Source of the DNA: CAVPDE01 sp963707125
GTDB taxonomy: Bacteria; Desulfobacterota; DSM-4660; Desulfatiglandales; HGW-15
Direction of reading: 5' to 3'
Length of the DNA stretch: 64,000 bases
Assembly (NCBI GenBank): GCA_963707125.1
Contig: CAVPOU010000004.1
Coordinates: forward strand, 496,001 to 560,000
Shown here: positions 50,801-59,487 of the stretch, one piece after another
Numbering within the stretch: the first letter of the stretch is position 1
Layout of the letters: each line of letters opens with the position of its first letter
Program-made: the position numbers and the translations under genes
Notes under the pieces: model-generated
The model's input: the letters and a program-made list of their open reading frames with translations, nothing else
What the model was told of the DNA's origin: nothing
The model's database searches: none

Positions 50801-52963
50801 ATGGCTACCAAGTCCCTCAAAGGCAAGAAGGAAACCGTGCCCGGCATTTGCGGCATATGTCCCGGTGGCTGCGGTGTAAACATTGAGCTGGTCGACGGCA
50901 AGATCGAGAAAATATCTCCAATCAAAGACCATCCCATAGGCGTCGTCTGCGTACGAGGTCTCCACGCCAAGGAGATCGTCTATTCCAATGACCGTCTGAA
51001 GTTCCCCCTGCGCCGAATCGGCGAAAGGGGCGAAGGGAGGTTTGAGCGCACGACCTGGGACGATGCCCTGGACCGAATCGCTCATGGGTTTCAGAAGATC
51101 AAGAAGGAGTATGGCGCGGAAGCGGTGATGTCCTATTTCGGACGGGGGAGCTTCGACAACAATTTGCCCGACCTGTTTGGCGCTCGCGGCATGCCTTGTC
51201 AGGGGGTTTCCGGATTCCTTTTCCCCTTCGGTTCGCCCAACGGCACAGGGTGTTCCTCGGTGTGCTACGTTTCCTACGGCATCTTTGCTTCCCTGTCGAC
51301 CATAGGCGCCGAAATGGAATCGACTTTTGCGGATTTCGACAACGCGGACCTCATCGTCCTGTGGGGAGCGAATCCGCCTACCGACTCGCCTCCCAACAGG
51401 GTAAAAAAAATCCTCGATGCAAAGAAGCGCGGAGCCAGGGTGATCGCCATCGATCATATGCGATCGGATAGTGCCAAGATGGCTGATCAGTGGGTTGGCG
51501 TGCGTTCCGGAACAGACGGAGCCCTCGCCTTGAGCATGATGGATGTCATCATCAACGAACGACTGTACGACGAAGATTTCGTGCGGAACTGGACAAAGGG
51601 TTTTGAGGAGCTCAGGCAATACGTGCAGCAGTTCCCACCGGAGAAGGGCGAAACAATCACGCGCGTGCCCAAAGCAGCTATCTCCGCGATGGCTCGAGAG
51701 ATAGCCGGAGCCAAGGGCGCCTCGCTCGTCATGTACACGGGACTTGAGTATACCAACAGCGGTGTTCAGAACATCCGATCCGTGCTGAGCCTCTGGACGA
51801 TCACAGGGAATCTGGACGTTCCAGGAGGATTGGTGTTCAGGCCGCGCAGCCCGGTGCGGTTCCCACGGGTCGGCCTGGAACCGCCGAAAGGCGTGAAACC
51901 CATCGGTGCGGACAAGCATCCTCTCTTCTGCGATGTGCTCAAGGCTGCGCAGTTTATGGAAGCGCCCAGAGCGATCCTGAAGGGAGATCCCTATCCTATC
52001 AAAGCCCTGCTGGTCCTCGGGGCCTCCATGCTGACGAGCCTCCCCAACCCCGAGCTTTTGAAGGAGTGTTTCAGAAAGCTCGATTTTATGGTGGTCTTTG
52101 ACCGGTTCATGACCGCAGACGCGATGTATGCCGACATCATCCTTCCTGCAACGACCAACTTCGAAAACCTGGGGTACCAGAAGTATCCCGGCGGGTACTG
52201 CCAACTCCGGCCGAAGGTCATCGAGCCGATCGGCGAAGCCAGGTCCAGTTTCCAGTTTCTCAGCCAATTGGCCGAGAAACTAGGCTACGGACACCTGTTT
52301 CCTGCCACTGAAGAGGAACGGATCCGATTCGCTTTCAAAGACACTCCTGTATCCCTGGAAAATCTCAAGGCCCATCCGGAAGGCGTCCGATATGATGCAG
52401 GCTGCATGGAATACGGAAAGCATGAAAAGGGTCTTTTGCGCTCAGACGGCAAGGCTGGGTTCAACACGGCCTCCGGCAAAGTCGAGCTGGTATCGAGCAT
52501 GCTGCAGAAATACGGGTATGATGGGTTGCCCGTGTACGTGGAGCCCACAGAGGGACCCCTCGGCAGCCCTGAGCTCTACAAGAAATACCCCCTTGTCCTC
52601 AACACGGGAGCCAGGCTGCAATCGGCGTTTCGCTCCCAGCATTTGAACATTCCGGGACTGCTCAAGCTTCAACCCAAGCCGCATGTCCTGATGCACCCTG
52701 TAGATGCGAAGGCCAGAGGTCTATCGGACGGGGACAAGGTTTGGGTTGAGTCCCCGCGCGGGAAGGTCGGTGTATGGGCCAGGGTCACGGACGACGTCAT
52801 GACAGGACAGGTGGAGTTGAACGTAGGCGGAGGGAGTCCGATCCAGGCTGAAGAGTGGCGAGAGGCGAACGCCAACTTCGTCACCGACTTCGAGAACCGC
52901 GACCCCATTTCGGGTTTTCCGGTTTACAAAGCCTTGCTTTGCGACGTGAAAAACCGAGAGTAA
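50801..52963 (+). CDS. molybdopterin-dependent oxidoreductase with N-terminal [4Fe-4S] site
   Basis: A 720-residue catalytic subunit of the DMSO-reductase superfamily. ICGICPGGCG with Cys17, Cys20, Cys24 and Cys50 binds a [4Fe-4S] cluster; the bis-MGD folds (DLIVLWGANPPTDSPP; VMYTGLEYTNSG; and the C-terminal VLNTGARLQSAFRSQHLNIP) follow. No Tat signal is seen, so it should be cytoplasmic. I prefer ATG 50801 over the TTG at 50750 inside the MFS stop. No electron-transfer subunit follows. The substrate is unknown; the MobA-like gene at 42162 fits cofactor supply. Confidence 0.88.
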   Translation: MATKSLKGKKETVPGICGICPGGCGVNIELVDGKIEKISPIKDHPIGVVCVRGLHAKEIVYSNDRLKFPLRRIGERGEGRFERTTWDDALDRIAHGFQKIKKEYGAEAVMSYFGRGSFDNNLPDLFGARGMPCQGVSGFLFPFGSPNGTGCSSVCYVSYGIFASLSTIGAEMESTFADFDNADLIVLWGANPPTDSPPNRVKKILDAKKRGARVIAIDHMRSDSAKMADQWVGVRSGTDGALALSMMDVIINERLYDEDFVRNWTKGFEELRQYVQQFPPEKGETITRVPKAAISAMAREIAGAKGASLVMYTGLEYTNSGVQNIRSVLSLWTITGNLDVPGGLVFRPRSPVRFPRVGLEPPKGVKPIGADKHPLFCDVLKAAQFMEAPRAILKGDPYPIKALLVLGASMLTSLPNPELLKECFRKLDFMVVFDRFMTADAMYADIILPATTNFENLGYQKYPGGYCQLRPKVIEPIGEARSSFQFLSQLAEKLGYGHLFPATEEERIRFAFKDTPVSLENLKAHPEGVRYDAGCMEYGKHEKGLLRSDGKAGFNTASGKVELVSSMLQKYGYDGLPVYVEPTEGPLGSPELYKKYPLVLNTGARLQSAFRSQHLNIPGLLKLQPKPHVLMHPVDAKARGLSDGDKVWVESPRGKVGVWARVTDDVMTGQVELNVGGGSPIQAEEWREANANFVTDFENRDPISGFPVYKALLCDVKNRE

Positions 52964-52975
52964 CGACCGGTAGGT

Positions 52976-53110
52976 GTCTCACCGATAACTTACCCAGGCA
53001 ACTTCCCATCACCCCCACCTCGCCTCCCCCATCAAGGGGGAGGAAACTATTAGTGGTCGATAAGAATTCCCCCTCCCCTGGTGGGAGGGGTTAGGGGAGG
53101 GGGAAGCAAA
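52976..53110. repeat. CCCCTCC-type dispersed repeat, copy B
   Basis: The same blocks as at 35697-35813 (CCTCCCCCATCAAGGGGGAG, GAAACTATTAGTGGTCG, CCCCTCCCCTGGTGGGAGGG). It lies between convergent genes. Confidence 0.75.
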
Positions 53111-53127
53111 CAGGGATTGGAGAAGTT

Positions 53128-54873
53128 TCAATCGATGATGAGGTCAACCCCCTTGCCTGTTTTTGAATCCACGAGACCCTCTTCGGAAAGACGCAAAAAA
53201 GGAATAGCCGCCGTGGTAAGCACGGCCAGCGTGAGGGCCGCGTCTGTAAAACGAAATCCCAGGGCCCTGGCTTTTGACTGGATGTCGTTCAGCCTTTCAG
53301 CGATTTCCTCAATCCTCTGGTTCGACAGGATGCCGGCCACGGGCAGCGCAAGCTCAGCCTGTATCTTGCCCTCGCTGCAGACCACGATGCCTCCCCCCAT
53401 CCCGAATACCCGGTTCACGGCCATCGCCATGTCGGCTTCATCGGCTCCCACCACCACGGTGGCAAAGGTTTCCCACGCCCCGCTCGTGGCCATTGCCCCT
53501 GTTTGAAAGCCCTGTCCCCTGATCAAGCCGGTGAACCTGTTCCCCTCGCAGGAGATGACCGATACTTTCAGAATATCATGCCTCGGATCCGCTTTGAGTT
53601 CCCCATCATGGGCCGGAAGATCCAGGAGGGCTTCTTTGGTCACAAGTTCCGTGACCTGATCCATCACCCTGACCTTCAAAGAACCTTTCCTCTGCACCTC
53701 GATTGCAAAGTCATTCGGACTCACATGAATCTTCTTCAGCTCCCTGCCTTTGAAAATAGCCGGCCTTGGCTCAAGTGACAGTTTTCCCTCCTGCGCAATG
53801 ATCACGCCGTTGCTGATGACAACTTCCGCCTTGATGGTGCGAAGATCCGGGATGAGCACCATGTCTGCGCACTTGCCCGGAGCGATCCCTCCCAGCATTC
53901 CATCCAGCCTGAAATGTTCAGCCACGTTCAGCGTCGCCATCCGGATGGCAAGAACAGGATCGAAGCCTGCATCGATCGCGCGCTGGACCACATGCTCCAG
54001 ATAGCCCTTTTCCATCAGATCCCTGGGATCAGCGCCGTCCGTGACCAGCGCGGCTCGTCTGAGGTCAAGGCCCATATCCTTTATCCTCACAATCGCCTCC
54101 AGCTCCCTTCGAATGCTGCCTTCCCGGATCATGGCGCAAAGGCCGAACCGGAGCTTTTCAACGACTTCCTCGGCGCTGACCGATTCATGGCACGAGGAAA
54201 CTCCGTAGTCCAGATAAGCGGCGAGGCGCTGGCTGCGGCAGCCTGCTGCATGGCCTTCCGCTGTTTTTCTCAGTCTCAACGCGCCCGCCGACAGGGCAGG
54301 AAAGTTGGTTTCAGTTCGCAGAACCTCCTGCCAGAAGCCTTCACCGACGCCCACAACATCATCCCTCTTGAGAAGTTCCAGCAACTGCGTGAGCGTTGGA
54401 GCCCTTGCGGCTGCGTCCTTGCTGAGAGTGATGGAAGGAGGGACGGTGGAAAAAATTTTTATGGGCTGGTCTTTCAGAATTTCGAGACATTCCACAAGTC
54501 CGCTATAGCCCAGAGGGAAAGTGAGCTCCATGATCTCGGTGATGATCGTGGTGGTGCCCCCTCTCATGGCGTAGCGCAGGAATTCCTGCGGAGAAGCATA
54601 ATAGAGTATGTGGGTGTGACCGTCGACAAAGCCGGGAATGAGGACTTTGCCTGCTCCATCGATCACTTTTGTTCCTGATCCTATGGTGTGGTTTGCCTCA
54701 GGCCCCACGTAGGCGATCCATTTCCCTTTTGTCGCCACAGAGTACTCTTTAAGGATCTCCCCGGTGTAGACATTTACAAGGTCGGCTCCTTTGATGACCA
54801 GATCCGCTTCCTTTTCTCCAAGTGAGACAGCCGCAAGGTTCTTCATTCTTTCCGCACTGAGCATTTCGATCAT
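53128..54873 (-). CDS. divergent adenine-deaminase-like amidohydrolase
   Basis: About 581 residues from ATG 54873, which follows GAGGGG. The domain order is that of adenine deaminase: N-terminal amidohydrolase barrel with PGFVDGHTHI (metal His91/93), GEGFWQEVL, GHAAG and TDGADPRDLMEKGYLEHVVQ, then the C-terminal AdeC domain with VNRVFGMGGGIVV and LALPVAGIL. Several family residues differ: the usual AHDSHN segment reads SGAWETF. It may deaminate or hydrolyse another heterocyclic compound. No purine transport gene is adjacent. Confidence 0.75.
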   Translation of the reverse strand: MIEMLSAERMKNLAAVSLGEKEADLVIKGADLVNVYTGEILKEYSVATKGKWIAYVGPEANHTIGSGTKVIDGAGKVLIPGFVDGHTHILYYASPQEFLRYAMRGGTTTIITEIMELTFPLGYSGLVECLEILKDQPIKIFSTVPPSITLSKDAAARAPTLTQLLELLKRDDVVGVGEGFWQEVLRTETNFPALSAGALRLRKTAEGHAAGCRSQRLAAYLDYGVSSCHESVSAEEVVEKLRFGLCAMIREGSIRRELEAIVRIKDMGLDLRRAALVTDGADPRDLMEKGYLEHVVQRAIDAGFDPVLAIRMATLNVAEHFRLDGMLGGIAPGKCADMVLIPDLRTIKAEVVISNGVIIAQEGKLSLEPRPAIFKGRELKKIHVSPNDFAIEVQRKGSLKVRVMDQVTELVTKEALLDLPAHDGELKADPRHDILKVSVISCEGNRFTGLIRGQGFQTGAMATSGAWETFATVVVGADEADMAMAVNRVFGMGGGIVVCSEGKIQAELALPVAGILSNQRIEEIAERLNDIQSKARALGFRFTDAALTLAVLTTAAIPFLRLSEEGLVDSKTGKGVDLIID

Positions 54874-55084
54874 GTTCCCCTCACCCATTTTTTGTTGCTC
54901 CCACTATACTTGAAATCGACTGGATCCTGTCAAGAGAATCGAGTTTTTGATCCCGGGCTGAAGTTTCTGGATTTCCTTTGGATGCTAGGGTATGATTGCG
55001 TGGAGGGCATCTTCCGTAACCTTGGCGACGGTCCGCAATCCCGCCGCCGGCGGGGCTGCGGAGGGTGGAGGAGCACGGAGAGCT

Positions 55085-55939
55085 TCACTTCGATCCGGTT
55101 TCGTCGCCCTCCGTCAACACACAAAGAGCCGCATCGGATCGGTAGGGCAGAACCCCTTGCACGTTGACGACTCTTCTCGGCCCGCGCTGGCTTGCGCCTG
55201 GCACCCTGAATCTTGTCACATCCAGCCGCTCTATGGGTTTCTCGTCGGGTTTCTCCACCTGCGGGACCCAATCATAGGGCACCCGGTACGCCCGGTAAAT
55301 CATGTTGATCTTCATCATCTTTCCCCAGGAGGGACTGATGGACTCCCAGACGATTTCGTGCTGGGGTGTGACCTCGATGATTCGGCCGCCCGAGCCCTCG
55401 GTGATCATGGTGTTGCCATTGAGCAGGCGTTGCGCTGAGCTGATGAAGGGGCTGTAAAACCGGTTTGCATCCACGGGAACCGTGAGCCCAGCCTCTGCCG
55501 GCGAGTATTGCCAGACCACCTTGAGCGTTATGGGATCCAATTCAAGGACCCGCGAGTAATCTCTCAAGGCATTCCGAAAGCCGGTGGGGGAGCCGGGGTT
55601 TGGAGAGCCATAGCCCGCCCATCCTCCGTTGTCAAAGACCATGATGTTCCCTTCGCCGGGAAGGCCTCTTGGAATCATGTGAGCGTGATGCTGTCTCGCC
55701 ATCCACTGGGGCTCCTCGCCCGGGTCCTCGATGTACTCGTACTCGTTGAACCGCCAGACCACGTTGCCGTCCCAGTCCACCTGGACCAGGTCCACACCGT
55801 CCTGCACCCCGTACGCCGTGTTCCTCTCACCGGTGCTGCCGATCAAATAGCCTCCCGGGAGAATCCTGTTCGGCATGCCATGAAACTCTTTCCACAGCTG
55901 GACCTCCCCTCCGTTCATATCAATGAGGAGCGCTCCCAT
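55085..55939 (-). pseudogene. aryl-sulfate sulfotransferase (ASST)-like, N-terminal part missing
   Basis: A 284-residue frame starting GALLIDMNGGEVQLWKEFHG and continuing with PNRILPGGYLIGSTGER, VDWDGNVVWRFNEYE, QHHAHMIPRG and HEIVWESISP, all typical of bacterial ASST beta-propellers. Full-length ASSTs have a signal peptide and about 100-200 more residues before this point. Here only 4 bp separate the ATG from the stop of an unrelated TctA fragment, so the 5' end was lost by rearrangement. HHAHM contains the likely catalytic His. The residual protein is probably not exported or active. Confidence 0.7.
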
Positions 55940-55943
55940 CTCG

Positions 55944-56096
55944 TTATTCTTCTTTGAACGCTTTCTCGCGCCCGCGGCCGATGGCCGGCAGGGCCAGCAT
56001 GACCAGCATGGCGGCCGCTATCAACAGAAATGCCAGCGACAGGGGGCGGGTGAAAAACACCGAGGGGTCTCCGCGCGAGAGCAGCATGCCCCGCCG
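55944..56096 (-). pseudogene. TctA-family tricarboxylate transporter permease, C-terminal fragment
   Basis: RRGMLLSRGDPSVFFTRPLS, a hydrophobic segment and GRGREKAFKEE, then a stop. This is the typical end of TctA-like permeases (LLLSGGDPxxFxxRPIS...). Nothing before position 56096 looks related, so only the last about 50 codons remain. Confidence 0.7.
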
Positions 56097-56288
56097 CGAT
56101 GAAGCGACATCTGGAAAGTCTGGGAAAAGAGCTTGTGAACCTGGAGGGGGTGTACAGGAAAAGGAAAGGGTTGGTTTGGTGAGCGGAGAAGTTATCGAGG
56201 CCACCCCCCGGCGGGCGAGCAGAGTCTTTGGTTGTGGGCAAGGGCTGCATCAAGTTATTGTTCTGTAAAGCGAGCACGGAGGGTTGCG
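56097..56288. other. rearranged intergenic stretch
   Basis: Between a TctA fragment and a kinase fragment on opposite strands. No gene or repeat is recognised. Confidence 0.35.
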
Positions 56289-56421
56289 ATGATCAGGAGT
56301 TTAAAGCAGCGCCTGACCCTTTTTTTCCTTCTTCCTGTAGCCATCATGCTATTTGTCACGGGCTATCGGGTTTTTGTGTTGGCAAAGAAGACCATGATGG
56401 GAGAGTGGAAGGAGTCTTCTC
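56289..56421 (+). pseudogene. sensor kinase or chemoreceptor N-terminal fragment
   Basis: MIRSLKQRLTLFFLLPVAIM, a membrane segment, and VLAKKTMMGEWKES look like the first transmembrane part of a two-component sensor or chemoreceptor (a common start is MxxSLxxRLxLxFLLPV). After WKES the frame turns into unrelated residues and stops at 56477. The kinase domain is missing. Call based on style of sequence only. Confidence 0.5.
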
Positions 56422-56714
56422 TTTCGTGTTTTCCAAATTTCGCCTGTCCTGAGCAGTGTCGAAGGGTGCTTTCGTGATTGATTGGTTTCTGGTTCTCATC
56501 TCTTGTGTCTGTGGGTAAGGATCGCAAGGCGTATGTTTGATACTGGATGCTCGCTATGAGCGGGAAAGGGAGACGATAGGCAAGGGTACCGGGACAGCTC
56601 GGGCAATCTCAGTTCGTTTGTTCATGATACAAATATGGGAAAACTCTGCTTGACAGGATATTATATATAACGCATTATATATGCGCATTATTAAAACATC
56701 CTAATAGGTGCCAT
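56422..56714. other. gap upstream of toxin-antitoxin pair
   Basis: A CTGAG-N-TCGAAGG repeat lies at 56445-56467. The rest is not coding as far as I see, apart from the promoter at 56650. Confidence 0.5.
56650..56690 (+). promoter_or_regulatory. promoter/operator of the toxin-antitoxin operon
   Basis: TTGACA (56650-56655) is followed by a TATA-rich stretch, and GCATTATATATGC (56672-56684) is an imperfect palindrome overlapping the likely -10 region. Ribbon-helix-helix antitoxins usually repress their own promoter at such a site. Confidence 0.5.
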
Positions 56715-56957
56715 ATGAGTACGGTAAGGATGAACATCACGATCCCTGAGCAGTTGGCCCGCAAGCTGGACCAGATGGTAAGCCCAAGAAAAAAAAGCAC
56801 CTTCATTGTTAAGAGTTTGGAGGAGTGCATTCACAGGATGGAACGCGAAGAGCTCAAAGCCAATCTTAAGGAAGGATACAAAGTAAGAAGGGACGAAGGG
56901 CTAAGGATTGCCGGGGAGTTTCGAAAAGTGGATCTGGAGGGATGGGATGAGTATTAG
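56715..56957 (+). CDS. ribbon-helix-helix antitoxin
   Basis: An 80-residue protein. STVRMNITIPEQLARKLDQM at the N-terminus is the ribbon-helix-helix DNA-binding domain, and the C-terminal half is charged, as expected for toxin-binding. Downstream is a MazF-like toxin whose start overlaps its end by 11 bp. It should neutralise the toxin and repress the operon. It ends LEGWDEY. Confidence 0.85.
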   Translation: MSTVRMNITIPEQLARKLDQMVSPRKKSTFIVKSLEECIHRMEREELKANLKEGYKVRRDEGLRIAGEFRKVDLEGWDEY

Positions 56958-57291
56958 AAGAGGGGAGATCTATATTGCAGCCCTTGATCCTGTGGTCGGC
57001 AGAGAAATCTCCAAGACGCGTCCTGTGGTGGTGGTTTCTAACGACTTGAATAATCAATTCGCGGCCACGGTGACTGTACTCCCGATCACCTCTATGAATC
57101 TTGACAAGATTTATCCTTTTGAGGTTTTTCTGCCAAAAGGCTCCGGCGCCCTACCCAAGGATTCGAAAGTCAAAGCAGATCAGATACGCACCCTCGATAA
57201 AGCTCGGATAGCCAAACTGTTGGGGAAAGTGGATCAGAAAAAAATCACGGCGATCGATAAGGCGGTGAAAATACATTTGGGGCTGGAGTGA
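56947..57291 (+). CDS. MazF/PemK-family mRNA interferase toxin
   Basis: A 114-residue toxin starting MSIRRGEIYIAALDPVVGRE, followed by SKTRPVVVVSNDLNN and LPITSMN, the core of MazF, then KADQIRTLDKARI. It cleaves RNA in the cytoplasm; sequence specificity cannot be predicted. The ATG at 56947 lies in the last codons of the antitoxin gene. The region before it (56422-56714) shows gene fragments, so the pair may lie on a transferred or unstable segment. Confidence 0.9.
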   Translation: MSIRRGEIYIAALDPVVGREISKTRPVVVVSNDLNNQFAATVTVLPITSMNLDKIYPFEVFLPKGSGALPKDSKVKADQIRTLDKARIAKLLGKVDQKKITAIDKAVKIHLGLE

Positions 57292-57737
57292 TGAAAACAA
57301 GAATACAGGAGACTGAATACAGTATGAAAGCAGACCACAGAGGACCCCAGTTGAATAGTCCTTCGCCCCAGTGAAATAGGCCTTCAGGATTTCACCCCGA
57401 TGGAATAGAACTGCAACATCATTCCATAGGGCAGGCGGGGCAAAATTCAACGGGGCAAGCCGGATTATCAGGATTATTGTGTTTCGAAACATAAAGAGCA
57501 AACATCTTTGATCCTGTTAATCCTGTCTAAAGAAGCTCGCATCTTACCTCAGTTCGCTCGACCCCTCATCGATCGGAAATTGCGCATGCAATGGGGGCGT
57601 GGACTCGTGAAATTCTGGAACAAGCTTGATGGGTTCAGAAGTTTCAGGGTACTAATGCGAGAGGCACAAGCAGGCACGGACAAACCTAAATCGTTTGTCC
57701 GTGCCACCCAGTCTTGTCACTCGTTACTCGTCACTGA
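57292..57737. repeat. repeat-rich gap between toxin and NtrC-type gene
   Basis: CCCCAGTTGAATAGTC and CCCCAGTGAAATAGGCC units (57340-57385) resemble sequence near 59230. At 57673-57705, GGCACGGACAAAC faces GTTTGTCCGTGCC (13-bp stem, 7-nt loop), copy 2 of the hairpin family. No gene is seen. Confidence 0.6.
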
Positions 57738-59138
57738 CTACGGTTTGAGGCCCAATTCGTCGATGCGGCCGAGCAGGGTTTTGTAGCTCACGCCAAGCAC
57801 TTCAGCTGCCTTTTTCCTGTTCCACTGAGTTTTGGCGAGCACATCCACGATGGCCTGGCGCTCCGCTTCAGAGACATAGGTCTTGGTAATTTTCTTGATA
57901 GAAAAACGGTTTTCCCTAATCAGCCTCTCGATTTTCTCATCGGACCAACCGACGACCGTCCCCAAGTCTTCCATTGAGGCGTGTTCCCCCTTCTTCTGGA
58001 GACTCTCCAGGCTGAGCTCCCTGAACACAAACTCCCAGTCTTTAAGCGCGACCGCGCGGCGCACCACATTTTCGAGCTCTCTCACATTTCCCGGCCACTG
58101 GTAGGATTGAAGATGCTTCAGTATCTTCCCAGGGATCTCCAGGATGTCTTTCTTCAGCTCAAGACAGTACTTGTTGACAAAATAGTAAATCAGTATGGGG
58201 ATGTCCGGTTTCCTTTCCCTCAAGGGCGCAGCCTGGATATGAATCACATTAAGGCGGTAGAAAAGATCTTTTCTGAAGAGACCGTCCCGCACCTTTCTCT
58301 GAAGATCCGAATTGGTCGCAGCCACAACCCGGGTATCCACGAACTTGTCGTAGATCCCTCCAAGCCTAGCGAAAGCTTTATCTTCAAGGACCTGGAGGAA
58401 CTTTGCCTGGAGAGAGAGCGAGAGGTCTCCGATTTCATCTATGAAGAGCGTCCCGTTGTGGGCCAGCTCCAGTCGCCCAGGCTTGTTCTTGTGGGCGCCT
58501 GTAAACGCCCCCTTCTGAAAACCAAAGACCTCGCTTTCAAGAAGTTCATCCGGCAAGGCACCGCAGCTGATTTTTACCAGAGGCCCCTGGTTTCGCTGCG
58601 AATGGTAATGGACGGAGCGCGCGATCAGCTCTTTTCCGGTGCCCGTCTCCCCGGTGATCAGCACAGTAATGTCTTTGGCCGCTACCTTTTGAATCTTCAG
58701 TTTGATGTTTCTGATCGCCTCACTGTGCCCGATAATGACCGGATAGTCCGGTCGCATTTTGTATTCATCCCTGAACTTCAAAGCGCTCTGTACTGTCTCG
58801 GCAAATTCTGCGCCCTCCAGATCCGTTCCAATGGGGTAGATCCCTTCAAAAGGCACGATCTCCGGACCCTCGGCCAGCGGCACTCCGCCACAGGAGGTAA
58901 GAACAGGCATGAAAGGGGTGATGATTTTCAATTTGTGAATGCACTGGATGCATGTCTCCGCATCGAGCGAAGGGCCGAGGACAGCCAGGTCAGGCTTCAA
59001 GGCTGCCAGCTCATCAATGGCCACATTCGGCCTTGCCGTAAAGCAGTGGACGAATCCGAACTGCTTGACTCTTTCAGCCCAGGCCTCGGCTAATGAAGGA
59101 TCTGAATCAATGACAAGGACGTTAATTCCATCGGCCAT
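57738..59138 (-). CDS. NtrC-type sigma-54 activator with degenerate receiver domain
   Basis: A 466-residue protein. The receiver-like domain (1-120) has VLVIDSDPS but Gly55 where the phosphorylated Asp should be (AVLGPSL), so it is probably not controlled by phosphorylation. The AAA+ domain has Walker A GETGTGKE (163-170), GAFTGA (210-215) that contacts sigma-54, and Walker B LFIDEIGD (231-238); the C-terminus (about 424-466) is a Fis-type helix-turn-helix. It activates sigma-54 promoters, target unknown. The hybrid kinase gene is 350 bp upstream on the same strand. Confidence 0.92.
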   Translation of the reverse strand: MADGINVLVIDSDPSLAEAWAERVKQFGFVHCFTARPNVAIDELAALKPDLAVLGPSLDAETCIQCIHKLKIITPFMPVLTSCGGVPLAEGPEIVPFEGIYPIGTDLEGAEFAETVQSALKFRDEYKMRPDYPVIIGHSEAIRNIKLKIQKVAAKDITVLITGETGTGKELIARSVHYHSQRNQGPLVKISCGALPDELLESEVFGFQKGAFTGAHKNKPGRLELAHNGTLFIDEIGDLSLSLQAKFLQVLEDKAFARLGGIYDKFVDTRVVAATNSDLQRKVRDGLFRKDLFYRLNVIHIQAAPLRERKPDIPILIYYFVNKYCLELKKDILEIPGKILKHLQSYQWPGNVRELENVVRRAVALKDWEFVFRELSLESLQKKGEHASMEDLGTVVGWSDEKIERLIRENRFSIKKITKTYVSEAERQAIVDVLAKTQWNRKKAAEVLGVSYKTLLGRIDELGLKP

Positions 59139-59487
59139 GGCGCAAAACCCTCGGCTTTCAGCGGTCAGCTGTCAGCTTCAAAGAAAGAATACAGAAGACA
59201 GAATTCAGAATCAGAACCCCAATCACGAAAACACCCCAGTTGAATCGTCCCCCTGACGGGGGAATTCAACGGGACAGGCGAAAACTGGAAAACACGAAAG
59301 AACATTGCACCACGGACAAGCAAAATCAGCTTGTCCGTGCCACCCAGTCTTTTCAAGCTTGTCCGCTCTTAGCAAGCATCCCCATTGTTACCACGGACAA
59401 CCATCCTCCCGAGGCAGATAAGAATCAGTTTGTCCGTGCCACCGCATCGCAATCTCTATGCTCTCTGCTCCACGCCCTACGCTGTCT
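59139..59487. repeat. gap with two CACGGACAA hairpins
   Basis: Copies 3 and 4 of the hairpin family lie at 59312-59340 and 59392-59440. Around 59277-59385 the sequence (GGCGAAAACTGGAAAACACG ... GCTCTTAGCAAGCATCC) is partly repeated at 62893-63020. No gene is seen. Confidence 0.65.
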
